64,000 bases of DNA, taken from contig NZ_WFGV02000027.1 in NCBI RefSeq assembly GCF_010095445.2, positions 16,286 to 80,285 on the forward strand. Reading direction: 5' to 3'. The stretch's first letter is position 1. The number at the start of each line of letters is the position of its first letter. Shown piece by piece: positions 8,734 to 17,641 of this stretch. Both the position numbers and the translations under genes were made by a program. Below the pieces are notes generated by a model that was not told the DNA's origin, did not search any database, and saw only the letters and a program-made list of their open reading frames with translations. Source of the DNA: Pseudomonas sp. TNT3 (GTDB lineage: Bacteria; Pseudomonadota; Gammaproteobacteria; Pseudomonadales; Pseudomonadaceae).

Positions 8734-9159
8734 ATGAGCGCACACGCCGAAATCCAGAGCCTGATCGATACCTATCAACAGGCCGTCATCGCCAAGGATA
8801 TTGATAAAGTCATGGCACTGTATGCCGATGACATCGTTTCGTTCGATGCGGTCAAAGCCCTGCAATTCAAGGGCAAGGCCGCTTACCGCGCGCATTGGCA
8901 GGCGTGCATGGAAATGTGCCCCGGCCCGCACATTTTCGAGTTTCACCAAATCAACATTGTGACCGGCGAACAGATCGCTTTCGCCCATTGGCTGGCCCAT
9001 TGCGGTGGTACCAATGACAAGGGTGAAACCCAGGCCTGCTGGATGCGCGGTACAGCCGGCTATCGTCGCGACGCGGGCCAATGGCGCATCGTCCACGAAC
9101 ACTTTTCTGCCCCCTTCGACATGGAAAGCGGTGCCACGTTGTTCGACTTGCAACCTTGA
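8734..9159 (+). CDS. NTF2-like / SnoaL-fold protein, first gene of the ECF42 cassette
   Basis: A 141-residue protein of the nuclear-transport-factor-2-like fold (YybH/SnoaL type). The helical start IQSLIDTYQQAVIAKDIDKVMALYADDIVSFDA and the GTAGYRRDAGQWRIVHEHFSAPF ending are characteristic. Members are enzymes or ligand-binding proteins; the specific role is unknown. It opens a four-gene run on one strand with a DGPF protein, an AHSA1 protein and an ECF sigma factor. The ATG follows ACGGAGAACCCTC; an in-frame codon 33 bases upstream lacks such a site. Confidence 0.85.
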   Translation: MSAHAEIQSLIDTYQQAVIAKDIDKVMALYADDIVSFDAVKALQFKGKAAYRAHWQACMEMCPGPHIFEFHQINIVTGEQIAFAHWLAHCGGTNDKGETQACWMRGTAGYRRDAGQWRIVHEHFSAPFDMESGATLFDLQP

Positions 9160-9239
9160 TCGTCAGGCTGGTCGTCGGGAAAAAACACCCGAACGCCAAA
9201 CTGCAGCCATAGTTGATCCGTTCGATCCGGGAGAATCCC

Positions 9240-9584
9240 ATGAAGTATTTGTGCCTGGTCTACAGCAGTGAGCGCGAACTGCATTCGCTGCCCGAGAGCC
9301 CTAAAGATGCCGAATGCATGGCCTATGCCGAGTCCATCCAGGGCAGCGGGCGAATGATCGCCGCCGAGGCGCTGGAATCAGTGCAGACCGCGACCACCGT
9401 GCGCATGCGCAACGGCAAACTGTCGATTACCGACGGCCCCTTTGCCGAAACCAAGGAGCAGTTGGCTGGCTTCTACCTGATCGATGCCAAGGACCTTAAT
9501 GAAGCCCTCCAGGTCGCCGGAAATATTCCGGCGGCACGGGTGGGCTGTGTCGAGGTGCGCCCCGTTCGCCAGTTGAATCCCTGA
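9240..9584 (+). CDS. YCII-related (DGPF domain) protein
   Basis: A 114-residue DGPF/YCII-domain protein. The name-giving motif is visible as TDGPFAETKEQLAGFYLI (residues 64-81), after the usual MKYLCLVYSSE start. DGPF proteins are typically encoded next to ECF42-type sigma factors, and the sigma gene lies two genes downstream here. A role in sensing or in a small-molecule reaction has been suggested for the family, but none is established. The ATG follows GGGAGAATCCC. Confidence 0.9.
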   Translation: MKYLCLVYSSERELHSLPESPKDAECMAYAESIQGSGRMIAAEALESVQTATTVRMRNGKLSITDGPFAETKEQLAGFYLIDAKDLNEALQVAGNIPAARVGCVEVRPVRQLNP

Positions 9585-9610
9585 ATAACAAAGACAACAG
9601 GAGATCCTGC

Positions 9611-10102
9611 ATGAGTCCGACACTCCTTCAACGACAGCCTGCACCGTTCGAGTTATCCATCAGTCGCCTGATCGACGCGCCACGGCGCAAAGTCTTCCGC
9701 GCCTGGACCGAGCCTGCCTTGCTCGCCCAGTGGTGGGGCCCGCACGGCATGACCACGCCCGAGTGCGAAATGGACCTGTGGGTCGGTGGCCAATTCCGCA
9801 CCCTGATGCGCGCACCGGACGGTTCGGAGTATCCGACCCTGGGCGTGTTTCTGGAAATCGTCGCCCCCGAGCGTCTGGTGTTCACCGATGCCTTCATTCC
9901 TGGCTGGATCCCCTCGGGCAAACCATTCATGTCGGCAGAGGTGACGCTTGAAGAGCGCGACGGCAAGACGCTTTACTCCGCGCGCGCCATGCATTGGTCC
10001 GAAGAGGACCGTCAGGCCCACGAAGCCATGGGGTTCGAGGACGGTTGGGGGCAGAGCCTGGACAGGTTGGTGACGTTGGTCACTGAAGGCATGCCGGACT
10101 GA
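9611..10102 (+). CDS. AHSA1/SRPBCC-domain protein
   Basis: A 163-residue protein of the SRPBCC (START-like) fold, AHSA1 type. ISRLIDAPRRKVFRAWTEPALLAQWWGP (residues 16-43) and the C-terminal GFEDGWGQSLDRLVTLV are family signatures. Such proteins have a deep hydrophobic pocket and are thought to bind lipophilic ligands. Its stop codon overlaps the ATG of the sigma factor gene by one base (TGATG), so translation of the two is coupled. AGGAG precedes the start. Confidence 0.9.
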   Translation: MSPTLLQRQPAPFELSISRLIDAPRRKVFRAWTEPALLAQWWGPHGMTTPECEMDLWVGGQFRTLMRAPDGSEYPTLGVFLEIVAPERLVFTDAFIPGWIPSGKPFMSAEVTLEERDGKTLYSARAMHWSEEDRQAHEAMGFEDGWGQSLDRLVTLVTEGMPD

Positions 10103-11337
10103 TGTCGGGCGTGTCGGTCAGCGCTCGGGTCGAGCAGGTTTATCGCGACGAGTCGCGGCGAATTCTGGCGACACTGATTCGCTTGTTGGGTGATTTCGAT
10201 CTCGCGGAGGAGGCGCTGCACGAGGCTTTTTTCGTCGCGGTCGAACGCTGGCAACGAGACGGCGTGCCCGATAATCCACGCACGTGGCTGGTGTCCACCG
10301 GGCGCTTCAAGGCCATTGACGTGTTGCGCCGGCGTGCGCGATTCAATGCGTCGCGACCCCTGCTGATCGCGCAACTGGAGGCGTTGGAGCAGGCGGACTG
10401 GAGTGACGAGGACGTGGAAGACGATCGCTTGCGCCTGATCTTCACCTGTTGTCACCCGGCACTCTCGGCGGATTCGCAGGTGCCATTGACGCTGCGGGAA
10501 GTGTGCGACCTGACCACGGAAGAAATCGCCCGAGCGTTTCTCGCCACGCCGACCACCATTGCGCAACGCATCGTTCGGGCCAAAGCCAAGATTCGAGACG
10601 CAAAAATCCCCTATCAAGTGCCGACCCTGGCGGAATTGCCCGAACGTCTGGACAGCGTGTTGCGGGTGATCTACCTGGTGTTCAACGAGGGTTATTCGGC
10701 GTCCATCGGCGCCGAATTGACCCGTGAAGAACTGACCCGCGAAGCCATTCGCCTGGGTCGTTTGTTGATGGAACTGCTGCCTGAGCCGGAAGTGATGGGG
10801 CTGTTGGCGTTGATGCTGTTGCACGAGTCCCGGCGCCCGGCCAGGACATCGGCAGACGGCGAGCTGATTGTGCTGGATGAACAGGACCGCTCGCTGTGGA
10901 ATTGCGAGTTGATCGAAGAAGGTTGCGCACTGATCGAGCGGGCGCTGTCGACGGGGCGGTTCGGGCCGTATTGCTTGCAAGCAGCGATTGCGGCAGTGCA
11001 TGCAGAGGCGCTGAGCGCTCAGGAAACGGACTGGCTGCAGATTGTGGGTTTGTATGACGTGTTGCTGGCCGCTGTGCCTTCACCGGTGATCGAGCTAAAC
11101 CGGGCGGCAGCGATTTCCAAACGGGATGGGCCGTTGGCGGCGTTGGCGTTGGTTGACGGGATTCTGCAGCGCGGTGAGCTGCTGGACTATTACCTGGCGC
11201 ATTCAGCGCGGGCGGAGTTTTACCGGCAGCTGGGCAGGGCGGAGGAGGCGCGGGGGGCGTATCGGCGTGCGCTGGAGTTGACGCAGCAACTGCCGGAACG
11301 GCGGTTTCTTGAAGGGCGATTGCGGGCATTAAAGTGA
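10102..11337 (+). CDS. ECF42-type RNA polymerase sigma factor with long C-terminal extension
   Basis: A 411-residue sigma factor, about twice the length of an ordinary ECF sigma. Region 2 (LIRLLGDFDLAEEALHEAFFVAVERW, residues 22-47) and region 4 (PLTLREVCDLTTEEIARAFLATPTTIAQRIVRAK, about 130-163) are clear. About 230 residues of alpha-helical, TPR-like extension follow (LNRAAAISKRDGPLAALALVDGIL). ECF42 factors have such extensions and lie beside DGPF genes, as here. No anti-sigma factor is adjacent, in keeping with control through the C-terminal domain. Its promoter targets are unknown. Confidence 0.9.
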   Translation: MSGVSVSARVEQVYRDESRRILATLIRLLGDFDLAEEALHEAFFVAVERWQRDGVPDNPRTWLVSTGRFKAIDVLRRRARFNASRPLLIAQLEALEQADWSDEDVEDDRLRLIFTCCHPALSADSQVPLTLREVCDLTTEEIARAFLATPTTIAQRIVRAKAKIRDAKIPYQVPTLAELPERLDSVLRVIYLVFNEGYSASIGAELTREELTREAIRLGRLLMELLPEPEVMGLLALMLLHESRRPARTSADGELIVLDEQDRSLWNCELIEEGCALIERALSTGRFGPYCLQAAIAAVHAEALSAQETDWLQIVGLYDVLLAAVPSPVIELNRAAAISKRDGPLAALALVDGILQRGELLDYYLAHSARAEFYRQLGRAEEARGAYRRALELTQQLPERRFLEGRLRALK

Positions 11338-11353
11338 GGCGACCTCGGGGCCG

Positions 11354-11440
11354 CCATCGCGGGCAAGCCCGGCTCCCACAGTTGACCGTGTCGGCCAGGA
11401 CAACTTGGTCAACTGTGGGAGCCGGGCTTGCCCGCGATGG
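11354..11440. repeat. Paired REP inverted repeat
   Basis: CCATCGCGGGCAAGCCCGGC...CCCACAG and its near-perfect complement face each other around about 30 bases. This is the common fluorescens-group REP pair, lying between convergent genes. Confidence 0.85.
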
Positions 11441-11464
11441 GGTCCTTAAGCCTGGCCAAAAATC

Positions 11465-12190
11465 TCAGGCCTGCTGACGTGTTGCCGCCAACACAATCTC
11501 CCGAATGCACACATTCTGCGGCTGCTGATAGGCATAGCTGATCGCCGCCGCCACATCCTCTGCGCTCAACACCGTGCCACCCATGTCCTGTTTCCAGGCC
11601 TGGTAACCGGTCTTGATCGCGTCATCGGTGGTGTGACTGAGCAACTCGGTTTCCACCGCCCCCGGCGCAATAGTGATCACTCGCACATTGTGCGGCGACA
11701 GCTCTTCACGCAGGTTCTCGGACAGACCGTGCACCGCGAATTTGGTCCCGACGTAGGCAACGTGGTTCGGGAACGTCTTGCGACCGGCCACGGAACTGAT
11801 GTTGATGATCGTGCCGTGTTTACGCTCAACCATGCCCGCGACCACCGCATGCACACCATTGAGCAAACCCTTCACGTTGACGTCGAGCATCTGATCCCAC
11901 TGCGCCGGATCCTGTTGAGCCATCTCGCCCAGCAGCATGACACCGGCGTTGTTGATCAACAGATCCGCGGGGCCGAACTGCGCTTCAGCCTCGGCCACTG
12001 CCGCGAGCAGGGTTACGCGGTCGGTGATGTCGACCCGGCGGCTGAGGGTGTTCGGCAGTTCTAGCGCCTCCAGACGCTCAACCCGACGGGCCAGCAGCAA
12101 CAGGGGATGACCGGCAGCGCTCAACAGGCGTGCAGCCGCTTCGCCAATGCCGGAACTGGCCCCGGTGATGATAATCAATGGCTTGCTCAT
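11465..12190 (-). CDS. Short-chain dehydrogenase/reductase (SDR)
   Basis: A 241-residue classical SDR. The nucleotide-binding TGASSGIGEAAARLL is at residues 10-24, NNAGVM near 80, and the catalytic Ser and YxxxK in NISSVAGRKTFPNHVAYVGTK. The sequence resembles YdfG/clavulanate-dehydrogenase-like members. It shares a 110-base divergent promoter region with the LysR gene at 12301, which is therefore its likely regulator. The start at 12190 follows CAGGAATTGG... less tightly than ideal; the coding frame extends nine codons further upstream. Confidence 0.9.
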   Translation of the reverse strand: MSKPLIIITGASSGIGEAAARLLSAAGHPLLLLARRVERLEALELPNTLSRRVDITDRVTLLAAVAEAEAQFGPADLLINNAGVMLLGEMAQQDPAQWDQMLDVNVKGLLNGVHAVVAGMVERKHGTIINISSVAGRKTFPNHVAYVGTKFAVHGLSENLREELSPHNVRVITIAPGAVETELLSHTTDDAIKTGYQAWKQDMGGTVLSAEDVAAAISYAYQQPQNVCIREIVLAATRQQA

Positions 12191-12300
12191 GCTTGACTCC
12201 AGGAATTGGAAAAACAAATAACTAAACGTAAGGCGCAGTATATTTATCGCCTTGCTGGCTGAAAAATGCCTTATTCCTCTTTCTGCTATCGGAATTTCCT

Positions 12301-13143
12301 ATGGATATCCGTCACCTTAAAGCCTTTATCGCCGTATTCGAGGAACGCAATATCACCTCGGCGGCGCAACGATTGTTCCTCAGCCAACCAACGCTGTCAG
12401 TCACCATCAAACAGCTCGAAGAAGACATGGGCGCGACGTTGTTCCTCCGTCAGCCCCGAGGTGTGGAGGTCAGCGATGAGGCACGGGTGCTGTACCCGCA
12501 AGCCCGGCGAATGGTGGCGGAGGCCGAGGCATTGAGCCGGCTTTTTCGTGGTCGAGAAAACCGGTCACCACTGGTGCTGGGGATTGAAGGGGATATTGCC
12601 GACAGCCAGATCGAAGCCTTCGTGCGCATGGCCCATCAGGCGTTACCCCATTTGCTGCTCACGCTGGAAGAGGGTTGCCATGGCGACGGTCGCTTGGCGG
12701 TGGAGGAGATGTGTTGCGAGGACGAATTGTTCCTGCCGTTGTGGGAGGAGTCCTACGTGATGGCATTGCCGGTCGGGCATCCGATGGCCAAGGGGGAGGC
12801 GGGCCAGCACTGGACGCCGATCGATGACTGGATCACCTGTGCGCAGCATCCTTCCCATCAGCGTTTGATGGCGTTGTACGGGCGTTCGCCGGAAGCGGTG
12901 GCCGGGCATGCCGGTTCGTTGAAACAGGCACTGCACATGGTCGCGGCGGGGGTTGGTGTGGCGATGTTGCCGCAGTCATTGGTGAGCGGGAATGACCGGG
13001 TGGTGACCCGCGCATTGCACCTGCCGGCACCGACCCGGCGAGTGGGTTTGTGTTACGCGGCGCAGGCGTTGGAGTTGCCGATGATGCGCGGGTTGCATGA
13101 GTATTTTCAGAGCAATCGGCCGATAGATATCGACGCTGCGTGA
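12301..13143 (+). CDS. LysR-family transcriptional regulator
   Basis: A 280-residue LysR regulator: helix-turn-helix at residues 3-60 (MDIRHLKAFIAVFEERNITSAAQRLFLSQPTLSVTIKQLEED read in order), then an effector domain ending in a run of VGLCYAAQALELP. It is divergent from the SDR gene at 11465. LysR proteins commonly regulate the divergent neighbour and themselves, so the 12191-12300 interval is the probable binding region. The ligand is unknown. Confidence 0.92.
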   Translation: MDIRHLKAFIAVFEERNITSAAQRLFLSQPTLSVTIKQLEEDMGATLFLRQPRGVEVSDEARVLYPQARRMVAEAEALSRLFRGRENRSPLVLGIEGDIADSQIEAFVRMAHQALPHLLLTLEEGCHGDGRLAVEEMCCEDELFLPLWEESYVMALPVGHPMAKGEAGQHWTPIDDWITCAQHPSHQRLMALYGRSPEAVAGHAGSLKQALHMVAAGVGVAMLPQSLVSGNDRVVTRALHLPAPTRRVGLCYAAQALELPMMRGLHEYFQSNRPIDIDAA

Positions 13144-13153
13144 AACGTCATCC

Positions 13154-13181
13154 CTGTAGCAGCTGCCGAAGGCTGCTACAG
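13154..13181. repeat. Single REP hairpin
   Basis: CTGTAGCAG and CTGCTACAG enclose GCCGAAGG-type loop sequence, giving a single compact stem between convergent LysR genes. The same TGTAGCAGCTG core forms the arms at 34438 and 49456. Confidence 0.6.
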
Positions 13182-13193
13182 ATAGGTCTGTGT

Positions 13194-14048
13194 TTACTCC
13201 AGCATCTTGCCCAGCAACCAACTCCCCGCCGGCCCTGGCGGATGCAGGCGTGACCACAGCGCATCTACAAACACCGGTTTCGGCCAGCCGCGCACCTTCA
13301 GCTCCACTAACGCCCCGGCGTCAAAACGACCCACCAGCCAGCGGGGCAAAGGCGCCCAGCCAAATCCGCCCTGAGCCATTTCCAGCAGCATCAGGTAACT
13401 TGGCGCCGACCAGACGCGGCCTTTTGCACGGCTTTCATACGGATTGACGATCGTCGCCAGCCGCAGCTCGCGGTGTTGCTGCAACACCTCCTGATCAATA
13501 TGGCTCAGCGTCGCCAACGGGTGCGCACGGGAGACGAACAGCGCAATTTCCGTGCGCTCTTCGACGGTCGAGCTGACCAGATCCGGCGGATAACTTTCCT
13601 GCATCTCGGCAAACGCGACATGCGCCCGACCTCGTTGTATCAACGCCACCAGGTCGTCGCATTCGGCAATCAGGCATTCGAGTTCCAGGTCGGGATAGCG
13701 TTGCTCGAACGCACTCAGGGCCGCCTCGAACCGGTCGGACTGGTACGTGTCGGAAATCGCCACGGTGAGCTTGGCTTCGACGCCCTGGGACAGTTGGCTG
13801 GCGGACATTTCCAGCCGGCTGGTGGCGGCCAGGATGTCCTCGGCCCGTTGCAGCATGACGTGCCCCGCCGGCGTCAGCGTGGGCTTGCGGCTGCTGCGGT
13901 CAAACAGGATCAGATTCAGATCGATTTCCAGGCTGGCCACGGCGGCGCTGATGGTCGACTGACTGCGACCCAGCTTGCGTGCCGCAGCGGAAAACGAACC
14001 TTGGGTGGCTGCCTGGACGAACGCCAGCAACACTTCGTGCGAGGCCAT
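13194..14048 (-). CDS. LysR-family transcriptional regulator
   Basis: A 284-residue LysR regulator with an N-terminal helix-turn-helix (ATQGSFSAAARKLGRSQSTISAAVASLE, about residues 13-40) and the LysR effector domain. It is related in style to the truncated regulator at the left edge of the window (both have SFSAAAR and SVFDRS/LFDRSSRKPTLTPAG-like stretches). It is divergent from the frameshifted PACE efflux gene, whose expression it probably controls, since PACE genes are typically paired with divergent LysR regulators. Confidence 0.92.
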   Translation of the reverse strand: MASHEVLLAFVQAATQGSFSAAARKLGRSQSTISAAVASLEIDLNLILFDRSSRKPTLTPAGHVMLQRAEDILAATSRLEMSASQLSQGVEAKLTVAISDTYQSDRFEAALSAFEQRYPDLELECLIAECDDLVALIQRGRAHVAFAEMQESYPPDLVSSTVEERTEIALFVSRAHPLATLSHIDQEVLQQHRELRLATIVNPYESRAKGRVWSAPSYLMLLEMAQGGFGWAPLPRWLVGRFDAGALVELKVRGWPKPVFVDALWSRLHPPGPAGSWLLGKMLE

Positions 14049-14138
14049 GAACTATCGCCTTGATCGATGGTTATTGATTATGAAGTATCGGGGCAGTGCC
14101 GGATCATGGCAACCACAGTCACTCAGAGGAGTCTGGTC

Positions 14139-14575
14139 ATGAGCACTAGCAAATCCATCACTGAACGTTTCCTGCAGGCCGTCGGCTTCGAAACATTGGC
14201 CATCCTGATCTGTACCCCGCTACTGGCGTGGATCATGGACAAACCGATGCTGGAATGGGCGTCGTCACCGTCATCATCGCAGCGCTGGCGCTAGCCTGGA
14301 ACGTGATCTTCAACGGCCTGTTCGATCGGCTGCTGGCACGCCTGAATATTGTGCATAACGCCTGGGTTCGCGTGGTGCATGCGCTGCTGTTCGAAGGCGG
14401 GCTGGTGGCGCTGGGCGTGCCGTTGATTGCCTGGTGGCTGAACGTCAGCCTGTGGCAGGCGTTTGTGCTGGACATCGGTGTGCTGCTGTTTTTCCTGCCG
14501 TACACCTATGTTTACCACTGGGTGTATGACGTGGTGCGTGAGCGGGTGGTGATGCGCCGGGTCTGTGAGGCATAA
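14139..14575 (+). pseudogene. PACE-type proton-coupled multidrug efflux protein, frameshifted
   Basis: Residues 1-38 (MSTSKSITERFLQAVGFETL, then ILICTPLLAWIMDKPMLE) are in one frame. The rest (GVVTVIIAALALAWNVIFNGLFDRL through VYHWVYDVVRERVVMRR) is in the next frame. Together they make a complete ~145-residue PACE protein with two tandem transmembrane-pair domains. The break is near 14253-14256, where GGAATGG would read correctly as GGAAATGG, so one A is missing. As written the product is truncated and scrambled after about 39 residues. This may be a real inactivating mutation or a base error in a short A run. AGAGGAG precedes the ATG. Confidence 0.85.
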
Positions 14576-14600
14576 CCCCCAAACCTGTGGGAGCCGGTGA

Positions 14601-16217
14601 TCAGAACAACTGCGTGAACAACCAATACAAACTGCCCGACAGTAGAATCGCCGCTGGCAATGTCAGTACCCAGGCCATCAGCAGGTTGCGGATAGTCTTC
14701 ATTTGCAAGCCGCCACCGTTGGCGACCATTGTCCCGGCGACGCCCGATGACAGCACATGGGTGGTCGACACGGGCAGGCCAAACATGTCGGCGGCACCAA
14801 TTGTCAGCATCGCCACGGTTTCCGCCGAGGCGCCCTGTGCATAGGTCAAATGGGTCTTGCCGATCTTCTCGCCGACGGTCACCACGATGCGCTTCCAGCC
14901 GACCATGGTGCCCAACCCCAGCGCGATGGCCACGGCGATTTTCACCCACAACGGAATAAACCGCGTGGCGTTGTCGATTTGTTGCTTGAACAGTTGCAGC
15001 TTGTCGACGGTGTCGGCGTCGAAATTGCCGACCTTGTTCTTTTCCATCAGGCGAATGGTTTCGCTGGTCAGGTACATGTCGTTACGCACGTTGCCCATGG
15101 CTTCGGCAGGGACTTTCGACAGCGAGCCATAACCTTTCACTTCATTACCGATGTGGCCTGTCAGGGCGGCGAGGGCGGGGATCAGTTGCGGCGTCACGTC
15201 CTTGCTGCCCACATAGTCAGACAGGATCGCTCTTGGATCGGCAGGCGCCGGTTGAGGCGCACTGCGCTCCAGCGCTTGTTGGGTCACTTGCGCCACAGCA
15301 GCAAACTGCAAGGCCTGATCGGCCGGCATGGTCCGGTTCAGCGCATACGCCATCGGTAGCGTGCCCACCAGAATCAGCATGATCAGGCCCATGCCTTTCT
15401 GGCCGTCATTGGAACCGTGGGCGAATGACACGCCAGTGCAGGTCAGAATCAGCAGGCCGCGAATCCACCACGGTGGCGGCGTGTTGCCTTCCGGAGCGCT
15501 GTACAGCGAACGATTCTTGACGAAAGCGCGCAACGCCAGCAGCAGCAACGCGGCGAAACCAAAACCGACCAGGGGCGAAAGCAGCAGCGCGTAACCGATC
15601 CTGGTCGCTTGCGCCCAGTCCACGCCGCTGGTGCCATCGCGGCCGTGCATGAGGGCATTGGCCACGCCGACGCCGATGATCGAGCCGATCAGAGTGTGTG
15701 AAGACGACGCCGGCAAACCCAGCCACCAGGTACCGAGGTTCCACAGGATCGCGGCGATCAGCAGGGCGAAGATCATCGCGAAGCCGGCGGACGAACCGAC
15801 TTGCAGAATCAATTCCACCGGCAGCAGGGCAATGATGCCGAACGCTACCGCACCGCTGGAAAGCAGCACGCCGAGAAAGTTGAAGAAGCCGGACCAGGCC
15901 ACTGCGAAATTCGGCGGTAACGAATTGGTGTAGATCACCGTGGCCACGGCGTTGGCGGTGTCATGGAAACCGTTGACGAACTCAAAGCCGAGGGCGATCA
16001 GCAGGGCAACACCGAGCAGCACGAAGGGCGTCCAGGTGGTGACCACGGTGCCGAGTTCATGCACGTCATGCATCAGGCTATAGGCCGTGAACAAAAGCCC
16101 GCCGGCCAACACACCGAAAAAAATCACCAGGGTGAACAGGCCGGGTTTTTTATCGAACTGCGGCTTGACGCTACTGGCGAGAGCCTGCGCATCGGGACAG
16201 TAGGAAGGCGTAGCCAT
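14601..16217 (-). CDS. Inorganic phosphate transporter, PiT family
   Basis: A 538-residue inner-membrane phosphate permease. PiT signatures occur twice: GFEFVNGFHDTANAVATVIYTNSLPP near residues 78-102 and the second half around GAADMFGLPVSTTHVLSSGVAGTM. About ten to twelve hydrophobic segments and a central cytoplasmic loop are seen. It imports phosphate, probably as a metal-phosphate complex with protons. The ATG at 16217 is preferred because AGGA lies nine bases upstream; a TTG three codons earlier would hide it. The symbol pit or pitA would be by analogy only. Confidence 0.92.
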   Translation of the reverse strand: MATPSYCPDAQALASSVKPQFDKKPGLFTLVIFFGVLAGGLLFTAYSLMHDVHELGTVVTTWTPFVLLGVALLIALGFEFVNGFHDTANAVATVIYTNSLPPNFAVAWSGFFNFLGVLLSSGAVAFGIIALLPVELILQVGSSAGFAMIFALLIAAILWNLGTWWLGLPASSSHTLIGSIIGVGVANALMHGRDGTSGVDWAQATRIGYALLLSPLVGFGFAALLLLALRAFVKNRSLYSAPEGNTPPPWWIRGLLILTCTGVSFAHGSNDGQKGMGLIMLILVGTLPMAYALNRTMPADQALQFAAVAQVTQQALERSAPQPAPADPRAILSDYVGSKDVTPQLIPALAALTGHIGNEVKGYGSLSKVPAEAMGNVRNDMYLTSETIRLMEKNKVGNFDADTVDKLQLFKQQIDNATRFIPLWVKIAVAIALGLGTMVGWKRIVVTVGEKIGKTHLTYAQGASAETVAMLTIGAADMFGLPVSTTHVLSSGVAGTMVANGGGLQMKTIRNLLMAWVLTLPAAILLSGSLYWLFTQLF

Positions 16218-16346
16218 GACGGACAATCCTGAGGAGGGAAGGAATGCCGCCCATGATCGTTGCTAAATGTTACTGAGGGGCTGCTTCAGATCAGGGTTTG
16301 CGGTGTTTGTGGGGGCCGCTGATCTGAAAGCAACGATCTTTTGATC

Positions 16347-17369
16347 TTAATAATCCTGGCGCTTGCGGAACGCCCAGCGCCCCGCAATGACGGTGAACGT
16401 GGCCACCAGTGCCACCAGAATCCAGAACCCTTCCGGATCCCCCGATAGCGGCACACCGCCGACGTTCATGCCGAAGAAGCCGGCGATGATGTTGATCGGC
16501 AGCGCCAGCACCGTCACCACGGTCAGCGTGAACAGCGTGCGGTTGCTTTGTTCGTTAAGGTTGGCGGCGATTTCTTCCTGCAACAACTTGATCCGTTCGC
16601 CCAGGGCCGTGAGGTCGTTGATGATCAGCGCGAACTCCTCGGTGGACTTGCGCAGCTCCTTCACGTCTTCCTTCTGCAGCCATTGCGGCGGGCGATTGAG
16701 CAAGCGCAATAACGAGCCTGGCTCCAGCGCCAGCAGGCGTTGCAAACGCACCAGCACCCGCCGGTTGGCGCCCAGCTCGGCGCGGTTGGTGGACAGCCGC
16801 GAGGAGAGCAACTCGTCTTCGATCTGGTCGACGCTCTGGCTGGTCCTGCGCACGATTTGCGTCAGGACTTCACCCTGGTCGCGCAGCAAGTGCACCAGCA
16901 ATTCCAGCGGGGAGCGAAAACGTTCGCCGGCCTTCACCGACGTACGCAGCTTGTCCACCGAGTGCAAGGGTTGCAGGCGCGCGCTGATGATCAGGCGGCT
17001 GCGTGCGCACACCCACAGCGTCGACACGTCCGAAGACACCATGCTGCTGAGGTTGAACACCACATCGTTGACCACCGCCAGCAAGGCGGAATCGACATGT
17101 TCGATGCGCGTCGAACGGGAGCCTTCATGCAGCGCTTCGAAAAACTCGTCGGGTAATCCCAGGTGACTTTTCATCCAGCGCTCACAGGCAGCGTGCGCGA
17201 GGTTCAGGTGCAGCCAGAGAAAGTCGTCGTTGTTTTCCGGTTGCTCCAGGCACTGCAACGCCATGGCTGAGTCGATCTCCCGACCACGCTCACCGGGGCG
17301 AAAACTGAACCCATAGAGCAGACCGAACAGGTCCGGATCACGGTGGCTTTGGTCGATGCTGTGGTTCAT
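16347..17369 (-). CDS. zntB: CorA-family zinc transporter ZntB
   Basis: A 340-residue CorA-superfamily channel-like transporter. The universal GMN motif is in IIAGFFGMNVGGVPL, between two C-terminal transmembrane helices (TLFTLTVVTVLALPINII and FWILVALVATFTVIAG), after a long helical cytoplasmic domain. The N-terminus (LYGFSFRPG...FLWLHLNLAHAACERWM) and GGVPL after GMN point to ZntB, which moves Zn2+, rather than the Mg2+ transporter CorA. It stands alone between the phosphate transporter and the chemoreceptor. Confidence 0.88.
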   Translation of the reverse strand: MNHSIDQSHRDPDLFGLLYGFSFRPGERGREIDSAMALQCLEQPENNDDFLWLHLNLAHAACERWMKSHLGLPDEFFEALHEGSRSTRIEHVDSALLAVVNDVVFNLSSMVSSDVSTLWVCARSRLIISARLQPLHSVDKLRTSVKAGERFRSPLELLVHLLRDQGEVLTQIVRRTSQSVDQIEDELLSSRLSTNRAELGANRRVLVRLQRLLALEPGSLLRLLNRPPQWLQKEDVKELRKSTEEFALIINDLTALGERIKLLQEEIAANLNEQSNRTLFTLTVVTVLALPINIIAGFFGMNVGGVPLSGDPEGFWILVALVATFTVIAGRWAFRKRQDY

Positions 17370-17641
17370 GAGGTCTCGCTGCGCGAAGGCGGTTGTTGCG
17401 GGTTTTACAGGTTCACTGGAGCCGCATCATCGCAAGGAGGTTTGACCGTTTTGTGACCGTTCGATGTCGCTGATGTTTGTGACTGCCAACGGCCGAAAGG
17501 ATTAAAGAAAGGCTCTGGCACGCCGATGACGGTGATGCTGAATATCGCGATGTGGTCGTGGACCAGCGTCGCCGACAGGGAGGTCCGGACATCTTGCACG
17601 CCTGCCGGGCGTGTCTTATCCCTGTCATGAGATTCCCCTCG

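Noticed and set aside
16227..16346. Possible regulatory element between the phosphate transporter and zntB
   Set aside because: Only an ordinary 120-base gap is present; no PHO-box-like or Zur-like dyad could be recognised with confidence.
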